A DNA stretch of 64,000 nt from Chryseobacterium ureilyticum (lineage in GTDB: Bacteria; Bacteroidota; Bacteroidia; Flavobacteriales; Weeksellaceae): assembly GCF_900156735.1 (NCBI RefSeq), contig NZ_FTOL01000007.1:124001-188000 (forward strand). The letters run 5' to 3'. The notes below the pieces were generated by a model. That model was given only the letters and a program-made list of their open reading frames with translations. It was not told the DNA's origin and made no database searches. This document shows, one piece after another, positions 16,683 through 25,527 of this stretch (its first letter is position 1; every line of letters starts with the position of its first letter). A program made the position numbers and the translations under genes.

Positions 16683-17801
16683 ATGAATAGTTTTAAGGAG
16701 GTTTTCGAGCTATACCAATGGAATGAAGTAAAAACCAGACTTGAAAAAGTAAGCATTTCCGAGGTTCGAAACAGTCTCCAGAGAAGAAATAAAACAATGG
16801 ATGACTTTCTGAATCTGCTTTCACCGGCAGCTTCACAAGAGCTGGAACTGATGGCTGCTATGACAAGAGCCCTTACCCAGAAACGATTTGGAAAGACCAT
16901 TCAGCTGTATGCCCCATTGTATTTGAGTAATGAATGTCAAAATATTTGTACTTATTGTGGCTTCAGCCTTGATAATAATCTCAGAAGAAAAACGCTTACC
17001 GATTCAGAATTGATGATAGAAACTTCTGTTTTAAAATCAATGGGAGTTAATCATGTTTTACTTGTCAGTGGGGAAGCAAATAAAATAGTAGGAGTTCCTT
17101 ACTTTCAGAATGCAGTTCGTTTATTAAGACCTCATTTTTCCAATATTTCTATTGAAGTACAGCCCTTAGAAGAGAAAGAATACAAGCTGCTTCATGAAGA
17201 AGGAGTACATTCTGTATTGGTCTATCAGGAAACTTATCATCAGGATGTTTATAAAGAATATCATCCGAAAGGTAAAAAATCAAACTTCCATTATCGCCTG
17301 GAAACTCCTGACAGAATAGGAAGAGCTGGAATCCACAAAATGGGCTTAGGAGTGCTACTTGGACTGGAAGACTGGCGGGTAGATAGTTTTTTCAATGCAC
17401 TTCATATTGATTACCTTCAGAAACAGTACTGGAAGAGCAAATTTTCAGTATCATTTCCAAGACTCAGACCGGCAGAAGGGATTATTGAACCTAATTTTAT
17501 TATGGAAGATAAAGATTTGTTACAGTTGATCTGTGCTTACAGGATTTGGAACGAAGACCTTGAAATATCAATATCCACAAGGGAAAATGAAACATTCAGG
17601 AATCACATAGTTTCACTGGGAGCTACCACAATGAGTGCGGGATCAAAAACCAATCCGGGTGGATATGCTGTAGATAAAGAATCTCTAGAACAATTTGAAA
17701 CCAGCGATGAACGAAGCATGGAGGAAATTAAATCTATGATTAAAAAATCAGGGTATGATCCGGTGATGAAGGATTGGGATTCTATTTATAGTGGTGTTTA
17801 A
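16683..17801 (+). CDS. thiH: 2-iminoacetate synthase ThiH
   Basis: A 372-residue radical SAM enzyme. The CxxxCxxC motif is Cys85, Cys89 and Cys92 (ECQNICTYCGF). ThiH cleaves tyrosine to supply dehydroglycine to ThiG, the anaerobic-type alternative to ThiO; no thiO is present in the operon. Length and the C-terminal SAGSKTNPGGY segment match the family. It follows thiG by 11 bases and precedes thiF by 15 bases. Confidence 0.97.
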   Translation: MNSFKEVFELYQWNEVKTRLEKVSISEVRNSLQRRNKTMDDFLNLLSPAASQELELMAAMTRALTQKRFGKTIQLYAPLYLSNECQNICTYCGFSLDNNLRRKTLTDSELMIETSVLKSMGVNHVLLVSGEANKIVGVPYFQNAVRLLRPHFSNISIEVQPLEEKEYKLLHEEGVHSVLVYQETYHQDVYKEYHPKGKKSNFHYRLETPDRIGRAGIHKMGLGVLLGLEDWRVDSFFNALHIDYLQKQYWKSKFSVSFPRLRPAEGIIEPNFIMEDKDLLQLICAYRIWNEDLEISISTRENETFRNHIVSLGATTMSAGSKTNPGGYAVDKESLEQFETSDERSMEEIKSMIKKSGYDPVMKDWDSIYSGV

Positions 17802-17816
17802 ATAGTATAGTGCGAA

Positions 17817-18524
17817 ATGCAAGAAGATATTTTTAAAAGATACAGCCGCCAGATCTTTATTGATGAAATAGGCTTAGAAGGGCAAAAAAAAATTATCAAC
17901 TCCAAAGTACTTGTCATAGGAGCAGGAGGTTTAGGGAGTCCTGTTATTCAATATCTTGCTGCAGCAGGAGTTGGAACCTTAGGCATTGCGGATTTTGATC
18001 ATGTGGAACTTCATAATCTGAACCGTCAGATTATACATAATGAAAGCAGAGTAGGAGAACTGAAAGTAAAAAGCGCAGAAACTTTCGTTAAAAATCTTAA
18101 TCACCAGGTTAAAGTAATCAGTATTGAACAAAAAATTGATACTTCTAATGCTTCGGAAATACTTTCACAGTATGATATTGTTGTAGATGGATCAGATAAC
18201 TTCACAACACGATATTTGGTGAATGATACCTGTGTAGAGTTGAAAAAAACATTGGTTTATGGAAGTATTTTAGGCTTTTCCGGACAGGTTGCTGTTTTCA
18301 ATCATAAAGGGAGTAAAAATCTTCGGGATCTTTTCCCTGAGCCACCTTTCGATGAAGAGGTACCAGATTGTGATAGTTTAGGAGTTCTTGGGGCTTTACC
18401 AGGAATTGTTGGGAGTATGATGGCACTTCAAACTTTGAAAATGATTACAGATCTTCCTGTAAATCTTAATCAGTTAACATTGATTGATACACTGAATTGG
18501 AGATTTCAAACCTTAGAATTCTAA
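17817..18524 (+). CDS. thiF: ThiF/MoeB/HesA family adenylyltransferase
   Basis: A 235-residue E1-like enzyme that adenylates the C-terminal glycine of ThiS. The nucleotide-binding GAGGLGSP is at 35-42, ADFDHVELHNLNRQ follows and DGSDNFTTRYLVND is present. The two CxxC pairs that bind zinc in E. coli ThiF and MoeB are missing: the usual CYRC before LFPEP is NLRD, and the protein stops at the TLEF end without the second pair. Only Cys139 and Cys185 (PDCDS) remain. The operon position, as last thi gene, supports the ThiS role. A shared use with other sulfur carriers cannot be excluded. Confidence 0.9.
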   Translation: MQEDIFKRYSRQIFIDEIGLEGQKKIINSKVLVIGAGGLGSPVIQYLAAAGVGTLGIADFDHVELHNLNRQIIHNESRVGELKVKSAETFVKNLNHQVKVISIEQKIDTSNASEILSQYDIVVDGSDNFTTRYLVNDTCVELKKTLVYGSILGFSGQVAVFNHKGSKNLRDLFPEPPFDEEVPDCDSLGVLGALPGIVGSMMALQTLKMITDLPVNLNQLTLIDTLNWRFQTLEF

Positions 18525-18638
18525 AATGGATTTGATTTTTGCTTCTAGCTGATCATACAAATTCCGTAGATATTAATGCGGGTGTTGTAATTCATGAAGA
18601 AAAAATCTGCGTGAGATAAAATGAAATCAAGCAAAATA

Positions 18639-18674
18639 AAAATGAGGCAGTAATAATTATCACTGCCTCATTTT
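18639..18674. terminator. Bidirectional terminator between thiF and a receptor gene
   Basis: Perfect 13-base arms (18639-18651 and 18662-18674, core ATGAGGCAGT) with a 10-base loop and A/T runs on both sides. It ends the thi operon on the plus strand and the convergent receptor gene on the minus strand. The bases between 18525 and 18638 hold only a weak match to the dispersed repeat (AATCTGCGTGAGA at 18605). Confidence 0.9.
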
Positions 18675-18691
18675 TGGTTATCATTTAAAAT

Positions 18692-20932
18692 CTATTGCCC
18701 TTGTTGCATTACCCCACCATTATCTTCTTTCTTGGTTTGATTCAGGATACTGGCATCCTCTTTTGCTAATTTATTTTTCGTCGGAATTTTATAATTAATA
18801 GAAACTCCGAAATTTCTTGAGTCAAATTTGGTTCTTAGCAAAGCTCTTTCTCCCTGAGGTGGGTTGGAATATGCCTGCATCACTTGGCTATTGAAGATAT
18901 CATTAGCAAATACTGATACTGTCAGGCGCTTCTCCATAAACTTTTTAGTAAGCGTGATATTCAGTGAATTATTGAATGGCTTATCTGCAGTAAAATAGAA
19001 ATATCCTCCTTTCGGTGTTATATAACTATAATTTACATTCATATTGATTTCCTTCGGAAGGATCAATTGAGTCATCAGGTTAAAGATCCAAAACCCTTTA
19101 TTGTTGAGGTTATCAATCTCATGCTTCTGATATCCTGCATACAGATACATGAAGTTGATCTTATCAGGGTTAAAGTTGAATTTCATCACTTCGCTTAGTG
19201 GCTTACTGAAGAGCATAAACGGAATAGGAAGCCCTACATTGAAGTTATGAATTCTCATATTAGAGATGTTCATTTGCTGATTGTAAAGATTTCTACCGTC
19301 CTTTCTAACGATTTGTGCTACCTGATCAGTTGCTGCACTTACACTATATCCGATGAATGCATAATCAAAGGCAGAAATTTTCAACTCGTAATTGTTAAAA
19401 ATAGTTGGCTGAAGATTGGCATTACCTGTTATCTGGGTATTCGGTCCTCCAAATGTCGTGTTGTTTGGATTTAAGGCAGAAATACTTGGTAAGCTGATTT
19501 TTTTGTTATAATTGGCTGATACATATACCTGATTCATCAGGCTGTATTGGATGCTGGCATTAGGGAAGAATTTAAACCTATTGAAAGGAGTAAGGTTCTT
19601 TTCAACTACTTTTCCTTCCTCATTATAAAATCTGGTGATTCCCGAAATATCATAATTTTCGGCTCTCGCTCCTAATGTAAAATCAAATTTCTTCAATTTA
19701 GCCTGAAATTCTAAATAGGTAGAAGCAGTTTGTCTCTGATAATCCAAATTCATAAGTCCAAAGCTGTCTGTATCATAATCCTGCCTTTCATATAACCCTC
19801 CTGTACTTAGTTTTCCGCCATCAAGAAGTTTAATAGGTTGAGAATAGTCAATCTTGAAGTTGGCAATTCTCATATCAGAATTATTATTTAAAACATTTCC
19901 CAGAGTAGTTGTTGGTAAACGTTCTTCGGAGTGACCTGGAAACGCTTCAAAGGTCTTGTCAAACAATACATTATCCTGCCCAAACTTTGTGTAAGCCTTT
20001 GTATAGCCAAACTGAAAATCAAGTTTTTGAGACTTATCTGAAAAACGCTTCTGATAGGTTACCACAGCCTCCTGTCTTACTGAGTTTGTGCGGGAAATAT
20101 CTGAAGATCCAAAAGTATAATTTTTGATATAATAACCAGCGGGAATAGTTCTGTCAATAGTTCTATCTCCTTTACCATCACTTAAAGTATAATTATCATT
20201 GTTGTTATGATAAATATCGTAGTTCATCAATAACCTGTCTTGTCCAAGATCAAAAGTTACCCCTGCTTTCGCAAAATAAGTACGGGCAAATCTGTCTGTA
20301 TTGCTGTTCAGAATATCATCCTGCTGACTGTTCAGCATACTTTCGCGATAGTTTTGTCCTACGTTCAGCTGCCATCCGAAAAGCTTATTTCTGGCATTTA
20401 AATTAATGGAATTTGTGGTTCTGCTTCTGTATTTGTCATAATTGGAGAATGAATAATTCCCGGAATAAGTAGCCGTTAAATATTTATTGGCATTTTTATT
20501 CGTAATAATATTCATAATGGCACCACCTGATGTTGCTGGGAATTCTGCTCCTGGCTGGGTGATCACTTCAATTTTCTCTACTGAATTTGCCGGCATACCT
20601 TCAAGAAAGGAATTGAGCTCATTGGAAGTAATATTTAGAGGTCTTCCGTTAAGAAAAACATCAAGCATTTTTCCCTGATACATCATTCCTGCAATATCTG
20701 TTGCCACTAGCCCCGGAAGTTTTTTTATTCCTTCCAGAACGTTTCCATTGTTCAGTTGAGGTTGTTCAGAAAAGTCAAAAACCGTACGGTCTGCCTTTTG
20801 TTCAACGGCTTTTTTAGTTTTAGTAATGACAATCCCGTCAATTTGTTTTTCATTGGTTGTATTCTTGCCTTTTTCCTGTGAAAAAATAAACACAGAACTT
20901 AAAAGCGATAAAGCGAATATAGTTTTTTTCAT
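18692..20932 (-). CDS. Outer-membrane beta-barrel (TonB-receptor-like) protein
   Basis: A 746-residue secreted protein. A signal peptide (MKKTIFALSLLSSVFIFSQ) is followed by a plug-like domain with the VFLNGRPL and VEKIEVITQPGAEFP motifs and GAIMNIITNK, then a long beta-barrel of the OMP_b-brl_3 type. There is no N-terminal carboxypeptidase-like domain and no adjacent SusD gene. Such receptors import iron complexes, peptides or other small ligands, or act in envelope signalling; the ligand cannot be told. A proline/glutamine-rich tail closes the protein. It is related in design to the next receptor upstream (21226-23352). Confidence 0.88.
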   Translation of the reverse strand: MKKTIFALSLLSSVFIFSQEKGKNTTNEKQIDGIVITKTKKAVEQKADRTVFDFSEQPQLNNGNVLEGIKKLPGLVATDIAGMMYQGKMLDVFLNGRPLNITSNELNSFLEGMPANSVEKIEVITQPGAEFPATSGGAIMNIITNKNANKYLTATYSGNYSFSNYDKYRSRTTNSINLNARNKLFGWQLNVGQNYRESMLNSQQDDILNSNTDRFARTYFAKAGVTFDLGQDRLLMNYDIYHNNNDNYTLSDGKGDRTIDRTIPAGYYIKNYTFGSSDISRTNSVRQEAVVTYQKRFSDKSQKLDFQFGYTKAYTKFGQDNVLFDKTFEAFPGHSEERLPTTTLGNVLNNNSDMRIANFKIDYSQPIKLLDGGKLSTGGLYERQDYDTDSFGLMNLDYQRQTASTYLEFQAKLKKFDFTLGARAENYDISGITRFYNEEGKVVEKNLTPFNRFKFFPNASIQYSLMNQVYVSANYNKKISLPSISALNPNNTTFGGPNTQITGNANLQPTIFNNYELKISAFDYAFIGYSVSAATDQVAQIVRKDGRNLYNQQMNISNMRIHNFNVGLPIPFMLFSKPLSEVMKFNFNPDKINFMYLYAGYQKHEIDNLNNKGFWIFNLMTQLILPKEINMNVNYSYITPKGGYFYFTADKPFNNSLNITLTKKFMEKRLTVSVFANDIFNSQVMQAYSNPPQGERALLRTKFDSRNFGVSINYKIPTKNKLAKEDASILNQTKKEDNGGVMQQGQ

Positions 20933-21119
20933 AATGTATTACTACTATCCGGTTAGACGCTGAAAAAGAAATTTTGTTACAGATACATAGATAATTTGCC
21001 CGTCTTCAGGATTAGATTTCTCATTATTCGTTTATAAATCATCTTTCTATGTGTTTTGAGGAATAAAGGAAGGAGATGATCTGGTGTAAAATACAATTAA
21101 CAGAATTCAAAGCTGAAAA

Positions 21120-21142
21120 GCCGGAAGTTTTTTTCTTCCGGC
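21120..21142 (-). terminator. Terminator downstream of the second beta-barrel receptor gene
   Basis: GCCGGAAG (21120-21127), a 7-base loop and CTTCCGGC (21135-21142). On the minus strand it is followed by TTTT, so it fits the receptor gene ending at 21226. Nothing else is recognised between 20933 and 21225. Confidence 0.7.
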
Positions 21143-21225
21143 CTCCAACCTATGAACTTCTCTTGTTAATTAAAAATTCTCATGGTTATTAGTTTTTTAT
21201 ATAGAGAAGGTTAAAAGTTTTCTGT

Positions 21226-23352
21226 TTATTGTGCCCTTTGTTTTTCTTCAAAATTAACGGCTCTGCTATTGGATTTTACCTTTTGATTTCCAAAATTATA
21301 AGTTACACTTAGGGTAAGTCGTCTGGCATCCCAATAATTATTAAATGACTGAGTATTATTAGTATAATAAGAATCTCCTATAAATCGGCTTTGTTTAAAA
21401 ATATCATTTATTGAAAGATTAATCTGTAAGACTTTTTCCATAAAGCTCATTTTGATTCCAGCATCCAGACTACCCATGTTTTTCTGATAGGTTTCTCCAT
21501 CCCTGGAAGGTAATGTTTCCCAATAATTTACGAACAGGAAAAAGGTTTTAGCCTTATTCAGCTGAAATGTATTTTTTAAAGAATAATAAAATGACTGTCC
21601 GTTTTTCGGTATAGAGTTGAACTTCACAACCTGTGTTTCATTATAACTGAAAGAAGTAGAGATATTACTTTCCCAGAATTTGAAAAATGTATCGGTGTAA
21701 TTTAAATTAATACCATACGTGTTCTGATTGGAATAATTATAATAGCTGCTGGTAACAGATTCTTCATTAAGAAATAAGATCTGACCAAAATTATTCGTGG
21801 TTTTCTGATAATAGAGATTGGTAGAAAATTTATTTTTAAAAATATAATTAAATTCAATATTATCATTGTAAGATGGCTGTAATTCAGGGTTTCCTGTAGT
21901 ATAATTATTAGGATTGGAATACCATCTGAATGGATTTAAAGCATGAAAACTAGGACGGTTTATCCTTCTGGAATAGTTAAGGCTGAACTGATTACTGCTA
22001 TTGGCTTTATAAGATAAATAAGCAGTAGGAAAAAATTTTCCATAGTTGTTTTCAGTTTTTGATTGTGTAGTCGGAGAAAAACCGTTGGTTTGTACATATT
22101 CATATCGGATACCTGCCTTAGCTGACCATTTTTCATTAAAATCCTTACTGGCACTGATATAAGCAGCATTGTTTTTTTCATTGTATTCAAACAGATTGGT
22201 TTTACCAGGATCAATTTCATAATTATTATTTTTCAGATCAAAATATTCAATATTTGAATTGTTGGAAAACTGACTGTATTTTGCACCTGTTTCTACCTGT
22301 ATTTTATTGAAATTTAAAGTTAAATCTGCTTGTGCTGAAGAAATTTTATAATCTACAGCAGATAAATTCCGTACAGTTTGTTTAGAATAATCCGAAAGAT
22401 CCGTTGTCGTAAAATTGACCTGAGTATCCGGTACATTCCCATAATAATTATAACCAAAACTCAGTTTATGGTCTCCGAATTTATGATCAAAATAAGTGTT
22501 CAGCATTTGTGTGGTAAAAGCAGAACGATGTTTAGAATCCGTTTCTGTTAAACGTGTTGGAGTGTTTCCTGTGAAATAATTTTGTGTAGAATAGATGTCC
22601 ATATCAACATCCCCTTTTGTAATATCATATATGAACCCCACAGAAGATTTATCGGAAAGCGAATAATCAACATTAGTATTAAGTCCCAGACCTTTATACA
22701 TATCCCTTCTTTCATCCCTGCTGAAAGAAGATTCTTCTCCTACTATCTGATAATTTTCTACAGAACGCTTTGCCGTATCAAATCCCTGAAATTTTACAGT
22801 CGCCTTTATTTTTTTATTCTGATAATTGATTCCGGTTGCACCTCCAGAGCTGACATAGGTTCTTTGAGTATAATATGTGTTTAAATAACCACTCCACCCA
22901 AGATCTATGTTCCTTTTTAATACAATATTGATAATTCCACTATTTCCCTGCGCTTCATATTTTGCAGGTGGGGTAGTGATGACTTCAATTTTCAATATGT
23001 TTTCAGAGCGTAGGTTTTTTAGATAATTAACGAGTTCATTACCAGAAAGATTCAGCATTCTGTCATTTACCATAACGGAAACACCGCTTTTCCCCGCAAT
23101 TGAAACAAGCCCTTTGTCTTCATCTACTTTAATCAATGGTGTGCTTGCCAGAACCTCAGATCCGCTGCTTCCCTGTGACAACATAGAGTTTTGTACATTG
23201 TAGATTAAACGGTCTACTTTACGTTCTACCAAGGCTTTCTTACCATTTACCATTACTGTTTCAATAGTTTTTACTTGATTAGCCGAATCTTTTGTTTGTC
23301 CAGCAGCAAAAGAACTTAATAAAGTAGCGATAAGAAGAATATGTTGTTTCAT
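21226..23352 (-). CDS. Outer-membrane beta-barrel (TonB-receptor-like) protein
   Basis: A 708-residue secreted protein with signal peptide MKQHILLIATLLSSFAAGQ, a plug-like N-terminal region (VMVNDRMLNLSG, ILKIEVITTPPAKYEAQG, GIINIVLKR) and an OMP_b-brl_3-type barrel. The end, LSVTYNFGNQKV, is the typical last strand region of this family, followed by a short polar tail. A minus-strand TACCTTTG box at plus 23388-23395 is a candidate promoter. It is divergent from a LytS/LytTR pair, which may regulate it; that link is inference from position. Ligand unknown. Confidence 0.88.
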   Translation of the reverse strand: MKQHILLIATLLSSFAAGQTKDSANQVKTIETVMVNGKKALVERKVDRLIYNVQNSMLSQGSSGSEVLASTPLIKVDEDKGLVSIAGKSGVSVMVNDRMLNLSGNELVNYLKNLRSENILKIEVITTPPAKYEAQGNSGIINIVLKRNIDLGWSGYLNTYYTQRTYVSSGGATGINYQNKKIKATVKFQGFDTAKRSVENYQIVGEESSFSRDERRDMYKGLGLNTNVDYSLSDKSSVGFIYDITKGDVDMDIYSTQNYFTGNTPTRLTETDSKHRSAFTTQMLNTYFDHKFGDHKLSFGYNYYGNVPDTQVNFTTTDLSDYSKQTVRNLSAVDYKISSAQADLTLNFNKIQVETGAKYSQFSNNSNIEYFDLKNNNYEIDPGKTNLFEYNEKNNAAYISASKDFNEKWSAKAGIRYEYVQTNGFSPTTQSKTENNYGKFFPTAYLSYKANSSNQFSLNYSRRINRPSFHALNPFRWYSNPNNYTTGNPELQPSYNDNIEFNYIFKNKFSTNLYYQKTTNNFGQILFLNEESVTSSYYNYSNQNTYGINLNYTDTFFKFWESNISTSFSYNETQVVKFNSIPKNGQSFYYSLKNTFQLNKAKTFFLFVNYWETLPSRDGETYQKNMGSLDAGIKMSFMEKVLQINLSINDIFKQSRFIGDSYYTNNTQSFNNYWDARRLTLSVTYNFGNQKVKSNSRAVNFEEKQRAQ

Positions 23353-23464
23353 ATGAAAATCAGGTTCTGTTTTGTTATTTTCTGAAGCAAAGGTATTGGC
23401 AATGCTCTTTTCCTGAAATAGCCTTTAGATAAAGGGGGAAATTTAACCTTCGAATTTATTTTCA

Positions 23465-23489
23465 TCGATAAAATGAACAGGTTTATCGA
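23465..23489. promoter_or_regulatory. Inverted repeat between receptor gene and sensor kinase gene
   Basis: TCGATAAA (23465-23472) and TTTATCGA (23482-23489) are perfect 8-base arms with a 9-base spacer, about 42 bases upstream of the kinase start and 113 bases from the receptor start. It could be an operator. A TATTTTTG box at 23519-23526 lies right before the kinase ATG. Confidence 0.4.
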
Positions 23490-23530
23490 AAATTGGGCTT
23501 TTGATTGTGCGGATCAATTATTTTTGTGCT

Positions 23531-24538
23531 ATGAAACAAAAACAATTACTTTTTCTGCATGTCTTCTATTGGAGCATGTTTTTAGTAGGAACCATTATAG
23601 TTCCTGAGTTTGTTTATAAAAAAGGGTATATTGAATTTGAACTGACCTATCTGTTGACTAGTTTAATATGCTTTTACTTTAATTTCTTCTTTATCGTTCC
23701 CAGATTTTTTGATATTAATAAACTGTACAAAGCAATTATGGGCTTTTCTATCAGCGTAACATTCTTTGTTTTGATACGTTACTTTGTAGAGGAGGTTTTA
23801 TTACCTTATTTTTTGGGAATAAGTAACTATCCTGAAGGAACCAATTTCGGGTATTATTTCTTTGATAATATTTATAATAGTGTGACTTCTATTTTCATTA
23901 GCACTGTTTTTTGTTTGTTCAAAATATATTCAAACCTGAATGAAGAAAGAATGCAACTGGCAGAGCAAAAGAAAAATGCCGAATTGAAAGCTTTAAAAAC
24001 TCAGATTAATCCCCATTTCATTTTTAATACACTCAATAATATTTATTCCTTGGTATATCAGAAATCTGATAAGGCTTTGCCTGCTATCGAAGAGTTGGGA
24101 CAGCTATTGAGATACAGTACTAAAGATCTTGAAAAAGACTTTATTTCTTTGGATAAAGAAATTGGTTATATCGACAGCTTAACTGAACTTGAAAAACTTA
24201 GGATTAGAAATCCGGAACTGATTACTATTGATAAAAATATTCAACACCCTCATCTTGCTATTTCACCGATGTTGCTGGTTCCATTTGTGGAAAATGCTTT
24301 TAAACATGGAGATTTTCGGAACAAAGGTTTTGAACTTAAAATTTCTGATCAGAATAAAGTATTGCATTTCTACCTTTTAAATTTTAAAAAAGAAAAGATG
24401 AAAGATTCTGTTTCCGGAATTGGTATCCAAAATGTGAAGAAAAGACTGGAAATTTTATATCCTAAACATAAACTGAATATCAAAGACTCCGAAACTGAAT
24501 TTGTTGTAGATTTAAAAATTGATTTACGAAATGAATAA
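23531..24538 (+). CDS. LytS-type sensor histidine kinase (His_kinase family)
   Basis: A 335-residue protein starting at ATG 23531; a longer frame from 23501 would run through a TATTTTTG box. Four membrane spans occupy about residues 8-145, then a coiled-coil (LNEERMQLAEQKKNAELKAL) leads to the phosphoacceptor box with QINPHFIFNTLNNI. The ATPase part shows PMLLVPFVENAFKHG and GIGIQNVKKRLE. It has no periplasmic sensor domain, so it may sense within the membrane. It overlaps the LytTR regulator gene by 8 bases, forming a standard two-gene signalling unit. Confidence 0.93.
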   Translation: MKQKQLLFLHVFYWSMFLVGTIIVPEFVYKKGYIEFELTYLLTSLICFYFNFFFIVPRFFDINKLYKAIMGFSISVTFFVLIRYFVEEVLLPYFLGISNYPEGTNFGYYFFDNIYNSVTSIFISTVFCLFKIYSNLNEERMQLAEQKKNAELKALKTQINPHFIFNTLNNIYSLVYQKSDKALPAIEELGQLLRYSTKDLEKDFISLDKEIGYIDSLTELEKLRIRNPELITIDKNIQHPHLAISPMLLVPFVENAFKHGDFRNKGFELKISDQNKVLHFYLLNFKKEKMKDSVSGIGIQNVKKRLEILYPKHKLNIKDSETEFVVDLKIDLRNE

Positions 24539-25205
24539 AATAAAATGTATTATCGTTGATGATGAGCCTCTGGCTATTTCACTTCTTGAGCAGTATGTAC
24601 AGAAAATACCTTTTCTTGAGCTGGTTTTTTCCACAGAAAACCCTATTGAGGCATTAGAATATATTCAGACTCATGACTCGGATCTTATCTTTCTCGATAT
24701 TCAGATGCCGGAGCTTACAGGAATCAATTTTATGAAGATTGTAGGAGCTAAGCAAAAGTATATTTTAACAACAGCTTATTCGGAATATGCATTGGAAGGC
24801 TATGAGCATAATATTATTGATTATCTTCTGAAGCCCATTTCTTTTGACCGATTTCAAAAAAGTGCAATGAAGGCTATGGAAAGATTTTCTTTTCAGGAAG
24901 AAGAGTCTCATTTCTTCGTTAAATCATCAGGACAGCAGCATCGTATTAACTTTAATGAAATCCTTTATATTGAAAGTATTAAAGACTATGTGAATATTCG
25001 AACTGCCGGAGAAGAATATATTGTTCTGGATACCCTTAAATCTATGGAAAATCAGCTTTCTGAGAGGTTTGTAAGAATTCATAAATCTTTTATCATAAAT
25101 CTGGATAAAGTCAAAAGTATTGGAGCTAAAAAGCTGATGTTATCAGAACAGGAAATTCCGATAGGAGATAGCTATAGGTCTAGTCTTTTAGAGAAATTGA
25201 AATAG
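24531..25205 (+). CDS. LytTR family response regulator
   Basis: A 224-residue regulator starting at ATG 24531 inside the end of the kinase gene. The receiver domain shows VDDEP, the phosphorylation site in IFLDIQMPE and the TTAYSEYALEGYEHNIIDYLLKPI segment (the conserved Lys is in LLKPI). The C-terminal LytTR DNA-binding domain contains ILYIESIKDYVNI and FVRIHKSFIINL. It works with the preceding kinase. The likely targets are nearby, for example the divergent receptor gene, but this is inferred. Confidence 0.94.
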   Translation: MNKIKCIIVDDEPLAISLLEQYVQKIPFLELVFSTENPIEALEYIQTHDSDLIFLDIQMPELTGINFMKIVGAKQKYILTTAYSEYALEGYEHNIIDYLLKPISFDRFQKSAMKAMERFSFQEEESHFFVKSSGQQHRINFNEILYIESIKDYVNIRTAGEEYIVLDTLKSMENQLSERFVRIHKSFIINLDKVKSIGAKKLMLSEQEIPIGDSYRSSLLEKLK

Positions 25206-25225
25206 ATTAGGAGAGCAATTCAAAC

Positions 25226-25250
25226 CTTATAGGTTTTTAAAAATTATAAG
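25226..25250. repeat. Short AT-rich palindrome after the LytTR gene
   Basis: A 25-base near-perfect palindrome (CTTATA, a T-run/A-run centre, TATAAG) with a two-base mismatch pair. It could be the terminator of the regulator gene or a short repeat. Confidence 0.45.
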
Positions 25251-25271
25251 ATTTAGAACTGTTTCTTCAGT

Positions 25272-25412
25272 AATAATCTGCAGCATCAGCAAAATCCGCG
25301 AGAAATAAAAAATCACGCAGATTTTGGAGATTGAGCAGATTTTTTAGGTTTTGGTTAAAGCCATTGGAATTGTTATTGATTATAAAAATATACTAAAGCC
25401 TGCTCCTATTGA
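25272..25412 (-). repeat. Copy of dispersed intergenic repeat (minus orientation)
   Basis: Read on the minus strand this stretch carries AATAGGAGCAGGCTTTAG, then CCAATGGCTTTAACCAAAACCT, split here as CCAATGGCTTTA and CCAAAACCT, then CTGCGTGATTTTTTATTTCTC-like sequence. The same order appears at 54336-54485 on the plus strand, and its second half at 61515-61620. It fills most of the 322-base gap between the LytTR gene and the aconitase terminator. No coding potential is seen. Confidence 0.7.
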
Positions 25413-25470
25413 ATTCTTATAGTGGTACTGGAATTCAGATAAATAATCATTTTAATAATAATAAAAACAA

Positions 25471-25500
25471 AAAAGACGGCTTCAATAGAAGTCGCCTTTT
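25471..25500. terminator. Terminator between the LytTR gene and aconitase
   Basis: AAAAGACGGCTTC (25471-25483) pairs with GAAGTCGCCTTTT (25488-25500) with one mismatch and one wobble, loop AATA, and A/T runs on both sides. It lies 28 bases past the aconitase stop on the minus strand. Confidence 0.75.
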
Positions 25501-25527
25501 ATAATTAATCGATCTAACAATTAATTT

